Position numbers and translations under genes: made by a program
The notes under the pieces: model-generated
What the model was told of the DNA's origin: nothing
The model's database searches: none
Seen by the model: the letters and a program-made list of their open reading frames with translations, nothing else
Assembly: GCA_041694155.1 (NCBI GenBank)
Contig: JASMTS010000006.1
Span: 62,001 to 126,000 of the forward strand
From: JAAZVM01 sp041694155
GTDB taxonomy: Bacteria; Patescibacteriota; Gracilibacteria; BD1-5; UBA6164
Length of the DNA: 64,000 bases
Direction of reading: 5' to 3'
Shown here: positions 42,209 through 50,978 of the stretch, piece by piece
How the letters are laid out: every line of letters starts with the position of its first letter
Position numbering within the stretch: position 1 is the first letter of the stretch

Positions 42209-43501
42209 ATGGAATTAATAGGTAATTTGACTAATACCTGGGTTTGATATATTTCTCTTTTTATTTTTATTGTTTCTTATTATTTTATAGCTAGGGAAGA
42301 GAGTTATCATATGAATAAGGCTAAGCCAGCTCTTCTTGCATGAACTTCAATATTTATAATTATATGATTTTACTTTGTTATCAATTGACTTGATACAAAT
42401 ATATTACATAGGGAAACAAAAAATTTACTAGTAGAAATTTCAGAAATATTTTTCTTTTTACTTGTCGCAATGACTTATATAGAAGTTATGCGTGATAGGT
42501 GAGTTTTTGATGAACTAAAAAAAAGATTGATTCTTAGTTGATATACTTATAAAAAAATATTTTGGATTATATGATTTATAGCATTTTTTATATCACCAGT
42601 AGCCGATAATTTGACTACAGCACTTGTTTTGTCAGCTGTTGCATATTCTCTTTCAAAAGATGTAAAAATACTTGTGCCACTCGCTATAATAATAGTTGTA
42701 TGAGCTAATGCATGATGATCTTGGAGTCCTTTTTGAGATATTACTACTCTTATGGCTTGGACTTCTTGAAAAGCAGAAATATTTGAATTTTTTAGTTTGT
42801 TTCCATCGGCTTTTGCTTGATTTTTGGTTACATGATTTTTTCTTTCATTAAATATACCAAATGTAAAAATAGCATCAAGCAAAAAAATGCTTAGTATTGG
42901 TATGAAATCATGATGAAAAAGAGTTATATTTTTGTGACTTTTTACTATATTTATATCAATAGTTATACAGCATTATTTTAATATACCAGCAATGTGGTGA
43001 ATGATGTTTTGATTATCATTATTGCATATGACTAGTTATCATACTAAAAAATATGATAAAAAAGTAGGTTTTGATGTATATAAAAATATCAAAAAAACAG
43101 AAATTGATACTTTATTATTTTTCTTCTGAATATTGTCTATAATATGAGCTTTAGAGTTTATATGATATTTAGACTATATAGCCAAATTTTATGAATACTT
43201 TGGAGTTTTTAATTCTAATATAATTATTTGATTTTTATCATCTATAGTAGATAATATACCTGTTATGAGTGCTGTATTAAAATCACCGATAGACTTGGAT
43301 ACAACAGGTTGGTTATTACTTACATTATGTGTCTGAATAGGGGGTTCACTTATTAGTTTTGGTAGTGCTGCCGGTATTGGTGTTATGGCAAAGATGAAAG
43401 GTTTTTATACTTTTTGAGCACATATGAAATATTTTCCTATAATATTTTTATGATACTTATTTTCTGTAGGAGTATTTTATGTACAATTTTATTTATTTTA
43501 A
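42209..43501 (+). CDS. nhaD: Na+/H+ antiporter NhaD
   Basis: 430 residues with about eleven hydrophobic helices. NhaD exchanges sodium for protons, useful in salty or alkaline habitats. Signature parts: ISPVADNLTTALVLSAVAYSLSKDVK, the loop GANAGGSWSPFGDITTLMAW (conserved in the IT superfamily), GFLSSIVDNIPVMSAVL and GGSLISFGSAAGIGVMAKM. Asp in VADN and VDNIP are the likely ion-coordinating residues. Tight to the shared terminator with radA. Confidence 0.92.
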
Positions 43502-43532
43502 AAAAAAGACAGATATATATCTGTCTTTTTTT
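43501..43532. terminator. palindromic shared terminator nhaD/radA
   Basis: aaaaaaagacagatat and atatctgtcttttttt are perfect complements with no loop. The radA stop (43531-43533) overlaps it. Confidence 0.85.
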
Positions 43533-44847
43533 AGTTTGTATTTTTTATCAAATCAGAAACATTTTTTAACTTAATAAGATTGGTTTTTTTTGATGTTATA
43601 TCGCAATCAGGTATGTATATATTATTAAATCACATTTTTTCGGCTTCTTTTAATCTTTTTTCTAGATGCATAGGTTTTTTTATTTTACCTGTAAGAGAGA
43701 TTTCTCATATAAATATAGAGTCTTTTGGTAATGCTTTATTTGTTTTGCTGGATATTATAGATACAGCTATTGATAAATCTATACCTGGCTCTTCTATTTT
43801 TAATCATCTAGATATATTTGTATAAACATCATAAGCATCAAGTTTTATATTAGTATATTTTCATAATACTGCTACTATTAGGTCTAATTTTGAGCTATTT
43901 ATTCATCTAGCACTTCTTTTTGGGTATCCAAACTTAGTATATGTTGTTAAACATTCTGTTTCTAATATTAATGGTCTAGTTCATTCTATTGTTATAGATA
44001 GGCTAGATCAAACTGTTGCTTCTTTTGAATTTACAAACTCTAATCATGGATTTTTTAAGTCTATTAATCATTTATCAGCCATTGTAAAAAGTCAAACTTC
44101 ACTAGTAGCTCAAAATCTGTTTTTTAATGCTCTAAGTATTCTAAGGTTGTCATATTTGTCTCATTCAAAATATAATACAGTATCAACCATGTGTTCTAGT
44201 GTTTTAGGTCATGCTAGGTTTCAGTCTTTATTTATATGTCATATTATAAATACAGCTGTATTTGTTTTTTTGGCATATGCTACTAATAATTCAGTTATGA
44301 ACCTAACTTGACTTACACTTCATGCTACTCAACTTATATTTTTTGAGTGCATTACCGAAATAGAATCTATTATTAATATCTCTGTTGGATTTTTGGCTAG
44401 TGTTTCTATAATATCTTCTATACAACTTTCTGCAAGAAGGTTCATATTTTGTCATTTAATACCTAGCCTTTTGGCTCTGTCTGCTATTTGATAGCTTGTT
44501 TCTTCTCATGAAACATAAACTATATTTTCTTTTACATAATTAGATAGTTGTATAGTAATGGTAGATTTTCATATACCTGGTTCTCAAGATAATAATACAA
44601 CTGATCATGGAACTATTCATCATCAAAGTACATTGTTTAATTCTCAAGATTTAGTTTTTATTTTTGTTTCTTTGTTTTCTGCGACTACATTATCCAGTTT
44701 TGAAAGTTCTTTTGCAGTTCATCTTTGTCATCATGATTCATTTATTTTTGCTTCTTTGAATTCTTTCATAGTATTCCATTCTTTGCAAAAACTACATTGT
44801 CATTGCCATTTTATGCTTTCATTTCAACAGTTACTACAGATATACAT
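43531..44847 (-). CDS. radA: DNA repair protein RadA
   Basis: 438 residues, normal length. RadA/Sms is a helicase-like ATPase in recombination. N-terminal zinc ribbon CSNCGNESIKWQGQCSFC, Walker A LLSGEPGIGKSTITIQL near residue 90, Walker B EILIIDSISV, and the RadA KNRFG motif (ALKNRFGATSEVGLFTM). The C-terminal Lon-like domain has GYPKRSARGINSSKLDLIVAVL and KIEEPGIDLSIAVSIIS. Convergent with nhaD. Plain ATG start, no RBS. Confidence 0.95.
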
Positions 44848-44973
44848 ATTTTATTTTTTATAATTATTATATTGTAAGTATATAATTTGTGTATAAAAAA
44901 TCAAATTGTTTTGCTAAAAAAAAATATTTTGTTACAATTTATGAGATTTATAATTATAAATATATAATATCAA

Positions 44974-45588
44974 ATGAAAAAAGATACAAATATAGTATGA
45001 AGATTCAAATCTTATGGTAATTTTTGATTTTTGATACCAGAAGATAGAGATTACTACTGATGAGACTTTTATATAAACAAAAAAAATTTTTCATTAGCAG
45101 AGGATTGAGACAAAATAGAATGAAAAGAAATAAAAACAAAATGAAAAAAACCAGAAGTAAAAATAGTTAGAGTTTTTTGAAAAGAAGCTCCTGTAAAGCA
45201 GGACTTTATAGAGTGAATATATAGTAGCTGAGACGGTAACTTTTGATTTATTGATGTAGAATGATTATCAAAATGATACTTTGTTTATTGAGACAAAAAA
45301 AATTGAGCCAAAGATTGAGACAAAGTAAAGGCTGAATTGGTAGATTTTAAATGAAAAAAAGAAGCTGTTGTTGTCAAAATATTTCAGGATGAGTTTGAGA
45401 CAGTAATAGGTAGGTTCAAAGATAATGATAGATTTGGTTTTGTTATACCTGATGAATGAAAAAATAATGATGTTTTTGTACCATGACCAAGAAAAAATTG
45501 AGCTAGAAACTGAGATATTGTAGAAGCAAAAATAATAAAAAAATGATGAAAAAACCCAGAAGGTTTTATTATAAAAATACTAGATTAA
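44974..45588 (+). CDS. triple cold-shock/OB-fold protein, RNase R N-terminal-like
   Basis: 204 residues consisting of three similar modules: IVGRFKSYGNFGFLIPEDRDYYGGDFYINKKN..., FIEGIYSSGDGNFGFIDVEGLSKGYFVYGDKKN... and VIGRFKDNDRFGFVIPDEGKNNDVFVPG. Each has the cold-shock shape: G-x-F/Y, a FGF(I/V) strand and a D-V-F-V strand, ending in a G-D-K/I-V-x-A segment. The modules match the OB repeats at the start of the RNase R at 46592, but no RNB catalytic domain follows. Likely binds RNA; whether it acts with RNase R is inference. Terminator follows at once. Confidence 0.85.
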
Positions 45589-45592
45589 AAAT

Positions 45593-45634
45593 AAAAAAAG
45601 TCATTAATATACAAAAATATTATTGACTTTTTTT
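45593..45634 (+). terminator. intrinsic terminator of the OB-fold gene
   Basis: Arms 45593-45609 and 45618-45634 pair with one mismatch. The 3' arm contains TTGACT, the -35 box of the next promoter, so terminator and promoter overlap. Confidence 0.75.
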
Positions 45635-45650
45635 ATATTAGTTTTATTAT
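45623..45650 (+). promoter_or_regulatory. promoter of the Shine-Dalgarno gene at 45685
   Basis: -35 TTGACT (45623-45628), 16-base spacer, -10 TATTAT (45645-45650); the predicted start of transcription is near 45657. Confidence 0.65.
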
Positions 45651-45670
45651 AAAAATCCATTCTAAGCAAC

Positions 45671-45683
45671 AAAGGAGGTGACC
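45671..45683 (+). promoter_or_regulatory. extended Shine-Dalgarno site
   Basis: aaaggaggtgacc is complementary to the 3' end of 16S rRNA over at least eleven bases, far more than usual, and six to seven bases before the ATG. None of the UGA-rich genes in the window has such a site. Confidence 0.85.
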
Positions 45684-45684
45684 T

Positions 45685-45903
45685 ATGTCCCTTAATAACT
45701 ATAAACATGGGAACAGGAAGAAGGCTGTCAAGAAGAGTGCCAGGAAGGCAAGATCAAATGTTGTAAAATTTATGCAACGAAGTGTCTCTCAGGGTGAGCT
45801 TGATACACCTGCCATGGCCAAAGCATCGGGTGACTATGTTACTACATATTCATCTTCTGATGTAAAACATCTCAACATGATTGCTAAGGCTTACGGATGA
45901 TAA
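45685..45903 (+). CDS. small basic protein with strong SD and double stop (72 aa)
   Basis: Sequence: a Lys/Arg-rich start (NRKKAVKKSARKARSN) then VVKFMQRSVSQGELDTPAMAKASGDYVTTYSSSDVKHLNMIAKAYG. No in-frame UGA inside; glycine is GGG/GGT/GGA and Lys is often AAG, Arg AGG, unlike neighbours. The end is GGA-TGA-TAA: under the standard code it stops at TGA (71 aa), under table 25 one Gly is added and TAA stops. Basic and cytoplasmic, nucleic-acid-binding by charge only. It is preceded by promoter and extended SD and followed by a GC-rich terminator. Family not recognised; looks recently acquired. Confidence 0.8.
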
Positions 45904-45920
45904 AAAAAGGGGAATAAATA

Positions 45921-45960
45921 AGCAGGAGTTTTTTATACAAAAAACTCCTGCTTTAATTTT
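45921..45960 (+). terminator. GC-containing intrinsic terminator
   Basis: agcaggagttttt and aaaaactcctgct pair perfectly around ttatac-like loop bases, followed by a T-rich tail. The stem contains more G/C than most hairpins in the window. Confidence 0.8.
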
Positions 45961-45986
45961 ATCTAAAATAAATAAAAAATAACTAT

Positions 45987-46049
45987 AAAAATAAAAACTA
46001 TTAACTAAGATTTATAATTAAATCATACTTAATAGCTTTTATTTGGTAC
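45987..46049. repeat. 63-bp direct repeat, copy 1
   Basis: Exact copy of 46182-46244. It ends in ttatttggtac, which in copy 2 is the 3' end and flank of tRNA-Leu (CCA on the minus strand). AT-rich. No gene within. Confidence 0.9.
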
Positions 46050-46181
46050 GGGAGAGTGGGACTTGGCGCCTTTCAGGTCGGCCATTCGAAAGATAATCTC
46101 GTAAAATTCATAAATATTTTGCTCTTATTCATCGCAAAAATTTAAGATTTTATGGATTCCTTTTCTCCATTCAAGTCCCAA
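46050..46181 (-). other. tRNA-Leu 3'-end remnant and structured GC-richer segment
   Basis: Begins with agagtgggacttg, the same 13 bases that form the tRNA-Leu T-arm/acceptor strand at 46247-46259, but the acceptor end reads CCCGT instead of GGGT on the minus strand. An 8-bp pair gggacttg (46058) with caagtccc (near 46179) encloses the segment; inside it are further stems (TTTTGC/GCAAAA and ATGGA/TCCAT on the minus strand). No ORF. May be a tRNA relic or a small RNA. Confidence 0.45.
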
Positions 46182-46244
46182 AAAAATAAAAACTATTAAC
46201 TAAGATTTATAATTAAATCATACTTAATAGCTTTTATTTGGTAC
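46182..46244. repeat. 63-bp direct repeat, copy 2
   Basis: Exact copy of 45987-46049, offset 195 bases. Overlaps the last six bases of tRNA-Leu on the minus strand. Confidence 0.9.
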
Positions 46245-46323
46245 CCAGAGTGGGACTTGAACCCACACGGCCGAAGCCAGGGGATTTTGAGTCCCCCATG
46301 TCTACCAATTCCATCATCTGGGC
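46239..46323 (-). tRNA. tRNA-Leu(CAA)
   Basis: 85 bases with encoded CCA. On the minus strand: acceptor GCCCAGA with TCTGGGT (first pair G-U), D arm, anticodon arm GGGGA-CTCAAAA-TCCCC with anticodon CAA (plus-strand TTG at 46287-46289), long variable arm TGGCTTCGGCCG, T arm GTGGG-TTCAAGT-CCCAC. Reads UUG. Class II shape fits Leu. It lies in a region of repeats and GC-rich sequence. Confidence 0.96.
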
Positions 46324-46359
46324 AAAAATATATTTATGTCTTTTTATACTTTTTGAAAA

Positions 46360-46485
46360 AAGTTTTATTCCGACATGGCCCCCATGCACTACACTCGCAA
46401 GCTCGGTAGTATGGCTTCGCACATCTACTGCTTCCATCATATGAGATTATATGGTGGAGCCCCAAATTAATGGTGGCCCCATAAA
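46360..46485. other. GC-rich structured region with tRNA-3'-end-like motifs
   Basis: About 125 bases clearly richer in G/C than the genome. On the minus strand, two copies of a tRNA-end-like string occur: ggggccacca (46471-46480) and ggggctccacca (46452-46463). A strong hairpin joins CCATACTAC with GTAGTGCATGG, and ATGATGGAAGCAGTAGATG resembles the tRNA-Leu D-arm start. No ORF supported (the frame seen is a tRNA-like shadow). Possibly tRNA relics or an unrecognised RNA. Confidence 0.4.
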
Positions 46486-46591
46486 GAGTGATGTTATTAT
46501 ATAAAAAGTCAATCTTTTTGCAAATTTTGTTTTTATTTTTTTGTTTTATGTGTTACAATTATTACAAATATATTTTTTAAAACAAAAACAA

Positions 46592-48754
46592 ATGAATAAA
46601 GCAGTATGAGTTTTTCAAAAACAAGAAGGTTTTGGTTTTGTTGTACCAAATGATAAATCATTACATGAATGAGATTTTTTTGTTGCATGACCAAATATTA
46701 ATTGAGCTTTAGATTGAGACCTAGTAGAAGTAGAAATATCAAATAAAAAATCATGAAAAAACACTGAAGCAACTGTATTATCAGTATTAAAAAATTCAGA
46801 AGATCATAAGCTAAGTGAAGAGAATATAATATGAACTTATTCTCAATGAAATGGTAATTTTTGATTTGTTGATACAGTTATAGATGCTCCAGAATGAAAA
46901 CAAAAAAAATGATATTTTGTTTTTCCAAAAAATAAACAAACAGCTATGGATTGAGATGTTGTAGAAGCATCTATAAAAATATTTAGAGGTAAGGAAGAAG
47001 CTGAAATAGTAAGAATTATAGAAAGAAAAAAATGATTAATTGTAGGTACATATAAAAAAGCTAAAGATAATTTTTGATTTGTATTGCCTAAAAATAAAAA
47101 CATAAAAAATGATGTATTTGTAGCTAGTACAAATGCTATGTGAGCTCATGATTGAGATGTTGTTTGAGTAGAAATAACAAAATGGTCAAAGAAGAATCCA
47201 GAATGAGTTATAAAAGAAATTATTTCTAGTAAATGAAGTCTTGATAAAAGAGAGGAAGAAATATTAACTTTAGCTGTAGAATGAGGTGCTAGAATAACTT
47301 TTGGAGATGATGTTCAAGAACAATTATCATCTATATCAGAAAATGTTGACCCAAAAGAAATATCTAGAAGAAAAGATTTTAGAGATTTATTTACTTTTAC
47401 TATAGATGGTGCTGATGCCAAAGATTTGGATGATGCTATATCTATTGAAAAACTAGATAACTGAGATTACAAACTTTATGTTCATATTGCTGATGTAACT
47501 AATTATGTTACTGAAAATTCTGCACTTGATAAAGAAGCTTTAGAAAGAGGTACTTCTATATACTTAGCAGATAGGGTTATACCTATGCTACCAGAAAAAT
47601 TATCAAATAATCTGTGTAGTCTAAATCCTTATACTGACAAATTAACTATGACTTGTGAAATGCATATTTGAGGTAAAACTGGTCACTTGGTTAAATCAAA
47701 ATTATATGAATCTGTTATTAAAAGTGATTTTAGATTAACTTATAAAGATGTAGATGAAATAGAAAAAAAACATGTAAATGTTTGAGATGAATTAATGTTT
47801 AGATGAGAAGCTACTAAACAATTGTTAGATACTATTAAAGATGCTAATGATTTAAAAGAATTAATCATGAAGCATAGAGAAAAAACTGGTACTCTTGATT
47901 TTGATTTTCCAGAAACTGTTGTTGAATTTGATGAAAACTGAGACCCAATCTGAGTTAAAGAATACCCTAAGTATAATTCAAATAAATTAATTGAAGTATT
48001 TATGGTATCAGCAAATGAAGCTGTTGCAAAAGAAATGTCTCAATTTCCATTTGTTTATAGAATCCATGAAAAACCAAAAGAAAATGATATTTTAGATTTA
48101 CAAGATAAATTACAATTATTTGGTATCAAATTTAGATTTGATGAAGCTAATACTGTTGAATTTGGTCAACTATTAGATAAATATAAAGATTTGGATGATG
48201 CTAAAAGAAGATTTTTAGAAAGAATGACTCTAAGAACTCTTACTCAAGCTAGTTATTCTCACATAAACTTTGGTCATTTCTGATTAGGTTTACAATTTTA
48301 TAGTCATTTTACTTCTCCAATTAGAAGATATCCTGATTTACAAATTCATAGAATTATAAAAGAATATCTAAATCAAAAATTAGATTGAAAAAGACAAAAT
48401 CATTATAGCTCTATATTACCAAAAGTGACAAAACAATGTAGTGAAAGAGAAAGAATGAGTGAAAAACTTGAATACAAAGTTAGAGATTACTTCTTGGTTA
48501 AATATTATAAAAATAAAGTAGGTGAAGAATTTGATGGAGTAATTACAGGTGTAATTTCAAAATGATTCTTTGTTGCTTTACCTGATACTGCTGAAGGTTT
48601 TGTTGAAGTTGAATCTTCAAACTTTGATGAAAAAATGCAAACTCATAGAGATAAATTAGGTAATAAATATACTCTTTGAGATAATATTAGAGTAAAATTA
48701 ATTGAAGCTGATGAAGTTTTATTAAGATTAAACTTTGAAGTTGTTCATTCATAA
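46592..48754 (+). CDS. rnr: ribonuclease R
   Basis: 720 residues. A 3'-5' exoribonuclease for structured RNA. The N-terminus has OB/cold-shock repeats like those in the gene at 44974 (KAVGVFQKQEGFGFVVPND, GNGNFGFVDT, NFGFVLPKNKNI). Catalytic RNB domain begins RKDFRDLFTFTIDGADAKDLDDAISIE near residue 270, the metal-binding Asp cluster. Then YVHIADVTNYV, GTSIYLADRVIPMLPEKLSNNLCSLNP, LQFYSHFTSPIRRYPDL, and a C-terminal S1 domain GEEFDGVITGVISKGFFVALPDT. Length typical. Strong terminator after. Confidence 0.96.
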
Positions 48755-48789
48755 AACAAAAAAACACCAATATTGGTGTTTTTTTGTTT
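48754..48789 (+). terminator. palindromic terminator of rnr
   Basis: aaacaaaaaaacaccaat and attggtgtttttttgttt are perfect complements with no loop; it begins at the last base of the rnr stop codon. Confidence 0.9.
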
Positions 48790-48841
48790 ATTTTAAATCT
48801 ATGTGATAATATATATATAAATATAACTTAATTATTTATAT

Positions 48842-50491
48842 ATGTTATTTACAAAAAATCTAAAACAAAATTTTTTAAATTTATTGTTTTCTTCTTTTCA
48901 AGAATCTTGACCTAGTTGAGCTCCTGAAACTAATAATGAATTACAAAACTCAAATGAAACAGTAGAAAGACAAAATCTTAGTCCAGAACAACAAGAGCTT
49001 ATGGACCAAATTGATGCTTTGGAACAAAAGTATGATTCATTACAAAATACTTGAAAAATAACAAGTCAAATATCAGAAAGATTAAGACAAGGTCTTACAA
49101 GTGATCCTGAAATTAGAAATGATCCAGAAGCAAGACCAACAATCGAAATGTTTAATCATTATAGAAATCAATATCTTGATGCAACAAAACAATCAAATGA
49201 TTTATCAACTACTATTAATGAATTAAAAAATAGATTAACTCAAGCTTCTAATACTTTGGAACATGAAGCATGAGTTGATTATAATGAACAAACTTGAGAA
49301 ATAAAAGAATTAGATATAAATAATGAAGAACTAAAAACATTAAATAATGAACAATTTTTAGGATTATCTCCTGAAGCAAGGTTGCAGTATATAACAAAAA
49401 ATAATATTGATTCAAGTGATGTAGCTAACTGAAATATAGACTCATTAGAATTTTCTTTTACTTTTGAATGAGATTACAATAGGGAATTATATTTAGAAAC
49501 TACAGCATGACAAGTTCTTCCAAAAGAAGTATGAACAGTTATTTCTGGATGAGTTGAGTATACTAGAAGTTGATTAAAATGAGAATTTTTTAATTGAAAT
49601 AAAAGACTTACTATTCATGAGTCTACAAGTGTTGATATATCTAAATTAAGAACTCCTGAGGAATTAACAGAAATTTCAAATTGAATAGAACAATGACTTG
49701 AATGATACGAATGAGAATTACAAATTATGATTGCAAAAGAAGCTCTTAGTAGATGAATAGAACCAGATTTAGTAATGGAAACTTTTGAATCTATATTATC
49801 TGATACTCCTGAGGATCAATATGAATTAAGTCTTGAGCAATTGTTTACTCAAGTTGAAAGAATTAGATGAGATTATTGATTAGATAATAATAGTGAATTA
49901 TTAAAAGATGCTATTGCTGATACTGATTGAGATTGACAAATAGATGCTTATTCAAGATTTAATAATAAAATTGATTTTTCTAATATTGAACTTAGAGAAT
50001 GAGAAAAATGACTTTTAGATATGATATCTATTTTTGAATCTGGATGAAATTACAATTCTATATATTGAAATTCTGACCAATCAAGAATTGATTTTACAAG
50101 TATGACTATTTGAGAAGTACAACAATATCAAAGACAATTTGTTAATTCATGACAACCATCTTCAGCTATAGGTAAATATCAATTTATACAATGAACACTT
50201 AAGGCTGCTGCAGAATCTACTTGATTGTGAATGAATGCTAGATTTTCTCCTGAAAATCAAGATAAAATGGGACTTTATCTTTTGAAAATAAGATGATTAG
50301 ATTCATTTATGAATGGTTCAATGAGTGTTGAACAATTTCAATTAAATTTATCAAAAGAATGGGCTTCATTACCAAAAGATATGTCAGGTAGAAGTTATTA
50401 TGCTTGAGATTGATTAAATAAAGCACATTTATGAAGTGCTCAATTAAGATCATACTTAACTAGCATGAGAGAGTCTTGATTAAATGCATAA
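48842..50491 (+). CDS. secreted-type lysozyme-like protein (GH24/104-like)
   Basis: 549 residues. The N-terminal 120 residues are polar with a helical coiled segment (QQELMDQIDALEQKYDSLQ); the hydrophobic start FTKNLKQNFLNLLFSSFQE is not a clear signal. The last 170 residues fit a muramidase: DMISIFESGGNYNSIYGN with the candidate catalytic Glu near residue 398, then SSAIGKYQFIQGTLKAAAESTGL and FSPENQDKMGLYLL, matching the S-A-x-G-x-Y-Q-F and F-s-p-e-x-Q-D patterns of phage-type lysozymes. Likely cleaves murein glycan. Terminator follows. Confidence 0.7.
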
Positions 50492-50522
50492 ATATTTACA
50501 AAATATAAAAATAAATATAATG

Positions 50523-50558
50523 TCACTGCAATATTTTAAATTTGCAGTGATTTTTTTA
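50523..50558 (+). terminator. intrinsic terminator of the lysozyme gene
   Basis: tcactgcaa pairs with ttgcagtga around ten A/T bases, followed by seven T. It lies between the lysozyme gene and the next, so the latter needs its own promoter or read-through. Confidence 0.85.
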
Positions 50559-50563
50559 AAAAA

Positions 50564-50570
50564 AAGGGGA
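50564..50570 (+). promoter_or_regulatory. Shine-Dalgarno-like site
   Basis: aagggga, six bases before the ATG at 50577, pairs with the 16S anti-SD with G-U wobble. It decides the start at 50577 rather than the in-frame ATG at 50484, which overlaps the lysozyme stop region. Confidence 0.65.
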
Positions 50571-50576
50571 TACTTG

Positions 50577-50873
50577 ATGCCTACCATAGATCAGATAAAT
50601 GCATTGCATATGACAAGTAAAAAAGTTTATGTTTATGCATTTAGTTTTGATGTTTTTGATAAGATTTCCGAAGAAGATCTTTTAAAAAGATTTAATGAAA
50701 AAAGAAAGCTAACTGTAGCAAATAAAGATTTTCTTGATAATAAAGGAAACTTATTGAAAAACGATGAAAAATCTCTTTATATGACAGGTTGCGAATCAAG
50801 TAAAAAAATATTGGAAACTCATTTAAGGATTAAGCCTAAATTGATTTGCTTATCTATATGATTTTCAAAATAA
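50577..50873 (+). CDS. small UGA-poor hypothetical protein (98 aa, or 94 if UGA stops)
   Basis: Sequence opens PTIDQINALHMTSKKVYVYAF and continues DVFDKISEEDLLKRFNEKRK, a mixed alpha/beta soluble protein with two Cys (TGCESS, LICLSI). Glycine is GGA/GGT. A single in-frame UGA sits four codons before UAA: LSI-UGA-FSK-UAA, so the end is ambiguous. If Gly, the protein ends LSIGFSK; if stop, at LSI. A GC-rich terminator follows. I recognise no family. Grouped with the foreign-looking genes by SD and UGA avoidance. Confidence 0.7.
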
Positions 50874-50898
50874 ACCAGCCTAAAAAGGGCTGGTTTTT
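50872..50898 (+). terminator. GC-containing intrinsic terminator
   Basis: aaccagcc and ggctggtt pair around six bases with a T-run after; overlaps the stop codon of the gene. Confidence 0.85.
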
Positions 50899-50978
50899 AT
50901 TTTATTTAAATTAATATTGACAATCTTATTTTTTATACTATATTTTAATATGTTTTAGATATTAATTAATAAACATTT

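Noticed and set aside
46238..46444. Overlapping 68-aa ORFs on both strands, with a VPRVGLEPTR-like start on the plus strand
   Set aside because: They are translations of tRNA-Leu and its GC-rich flank; this is the familiar tRNA-antisense artefact.
50484..50576. Upstream in-frame ATG extending the gene at 50577 to 125 codons
   Set aside because: The extension would run through the intrinsic terminator of the preceding gene and lacks an SD, while the ATG at 50577 has one.
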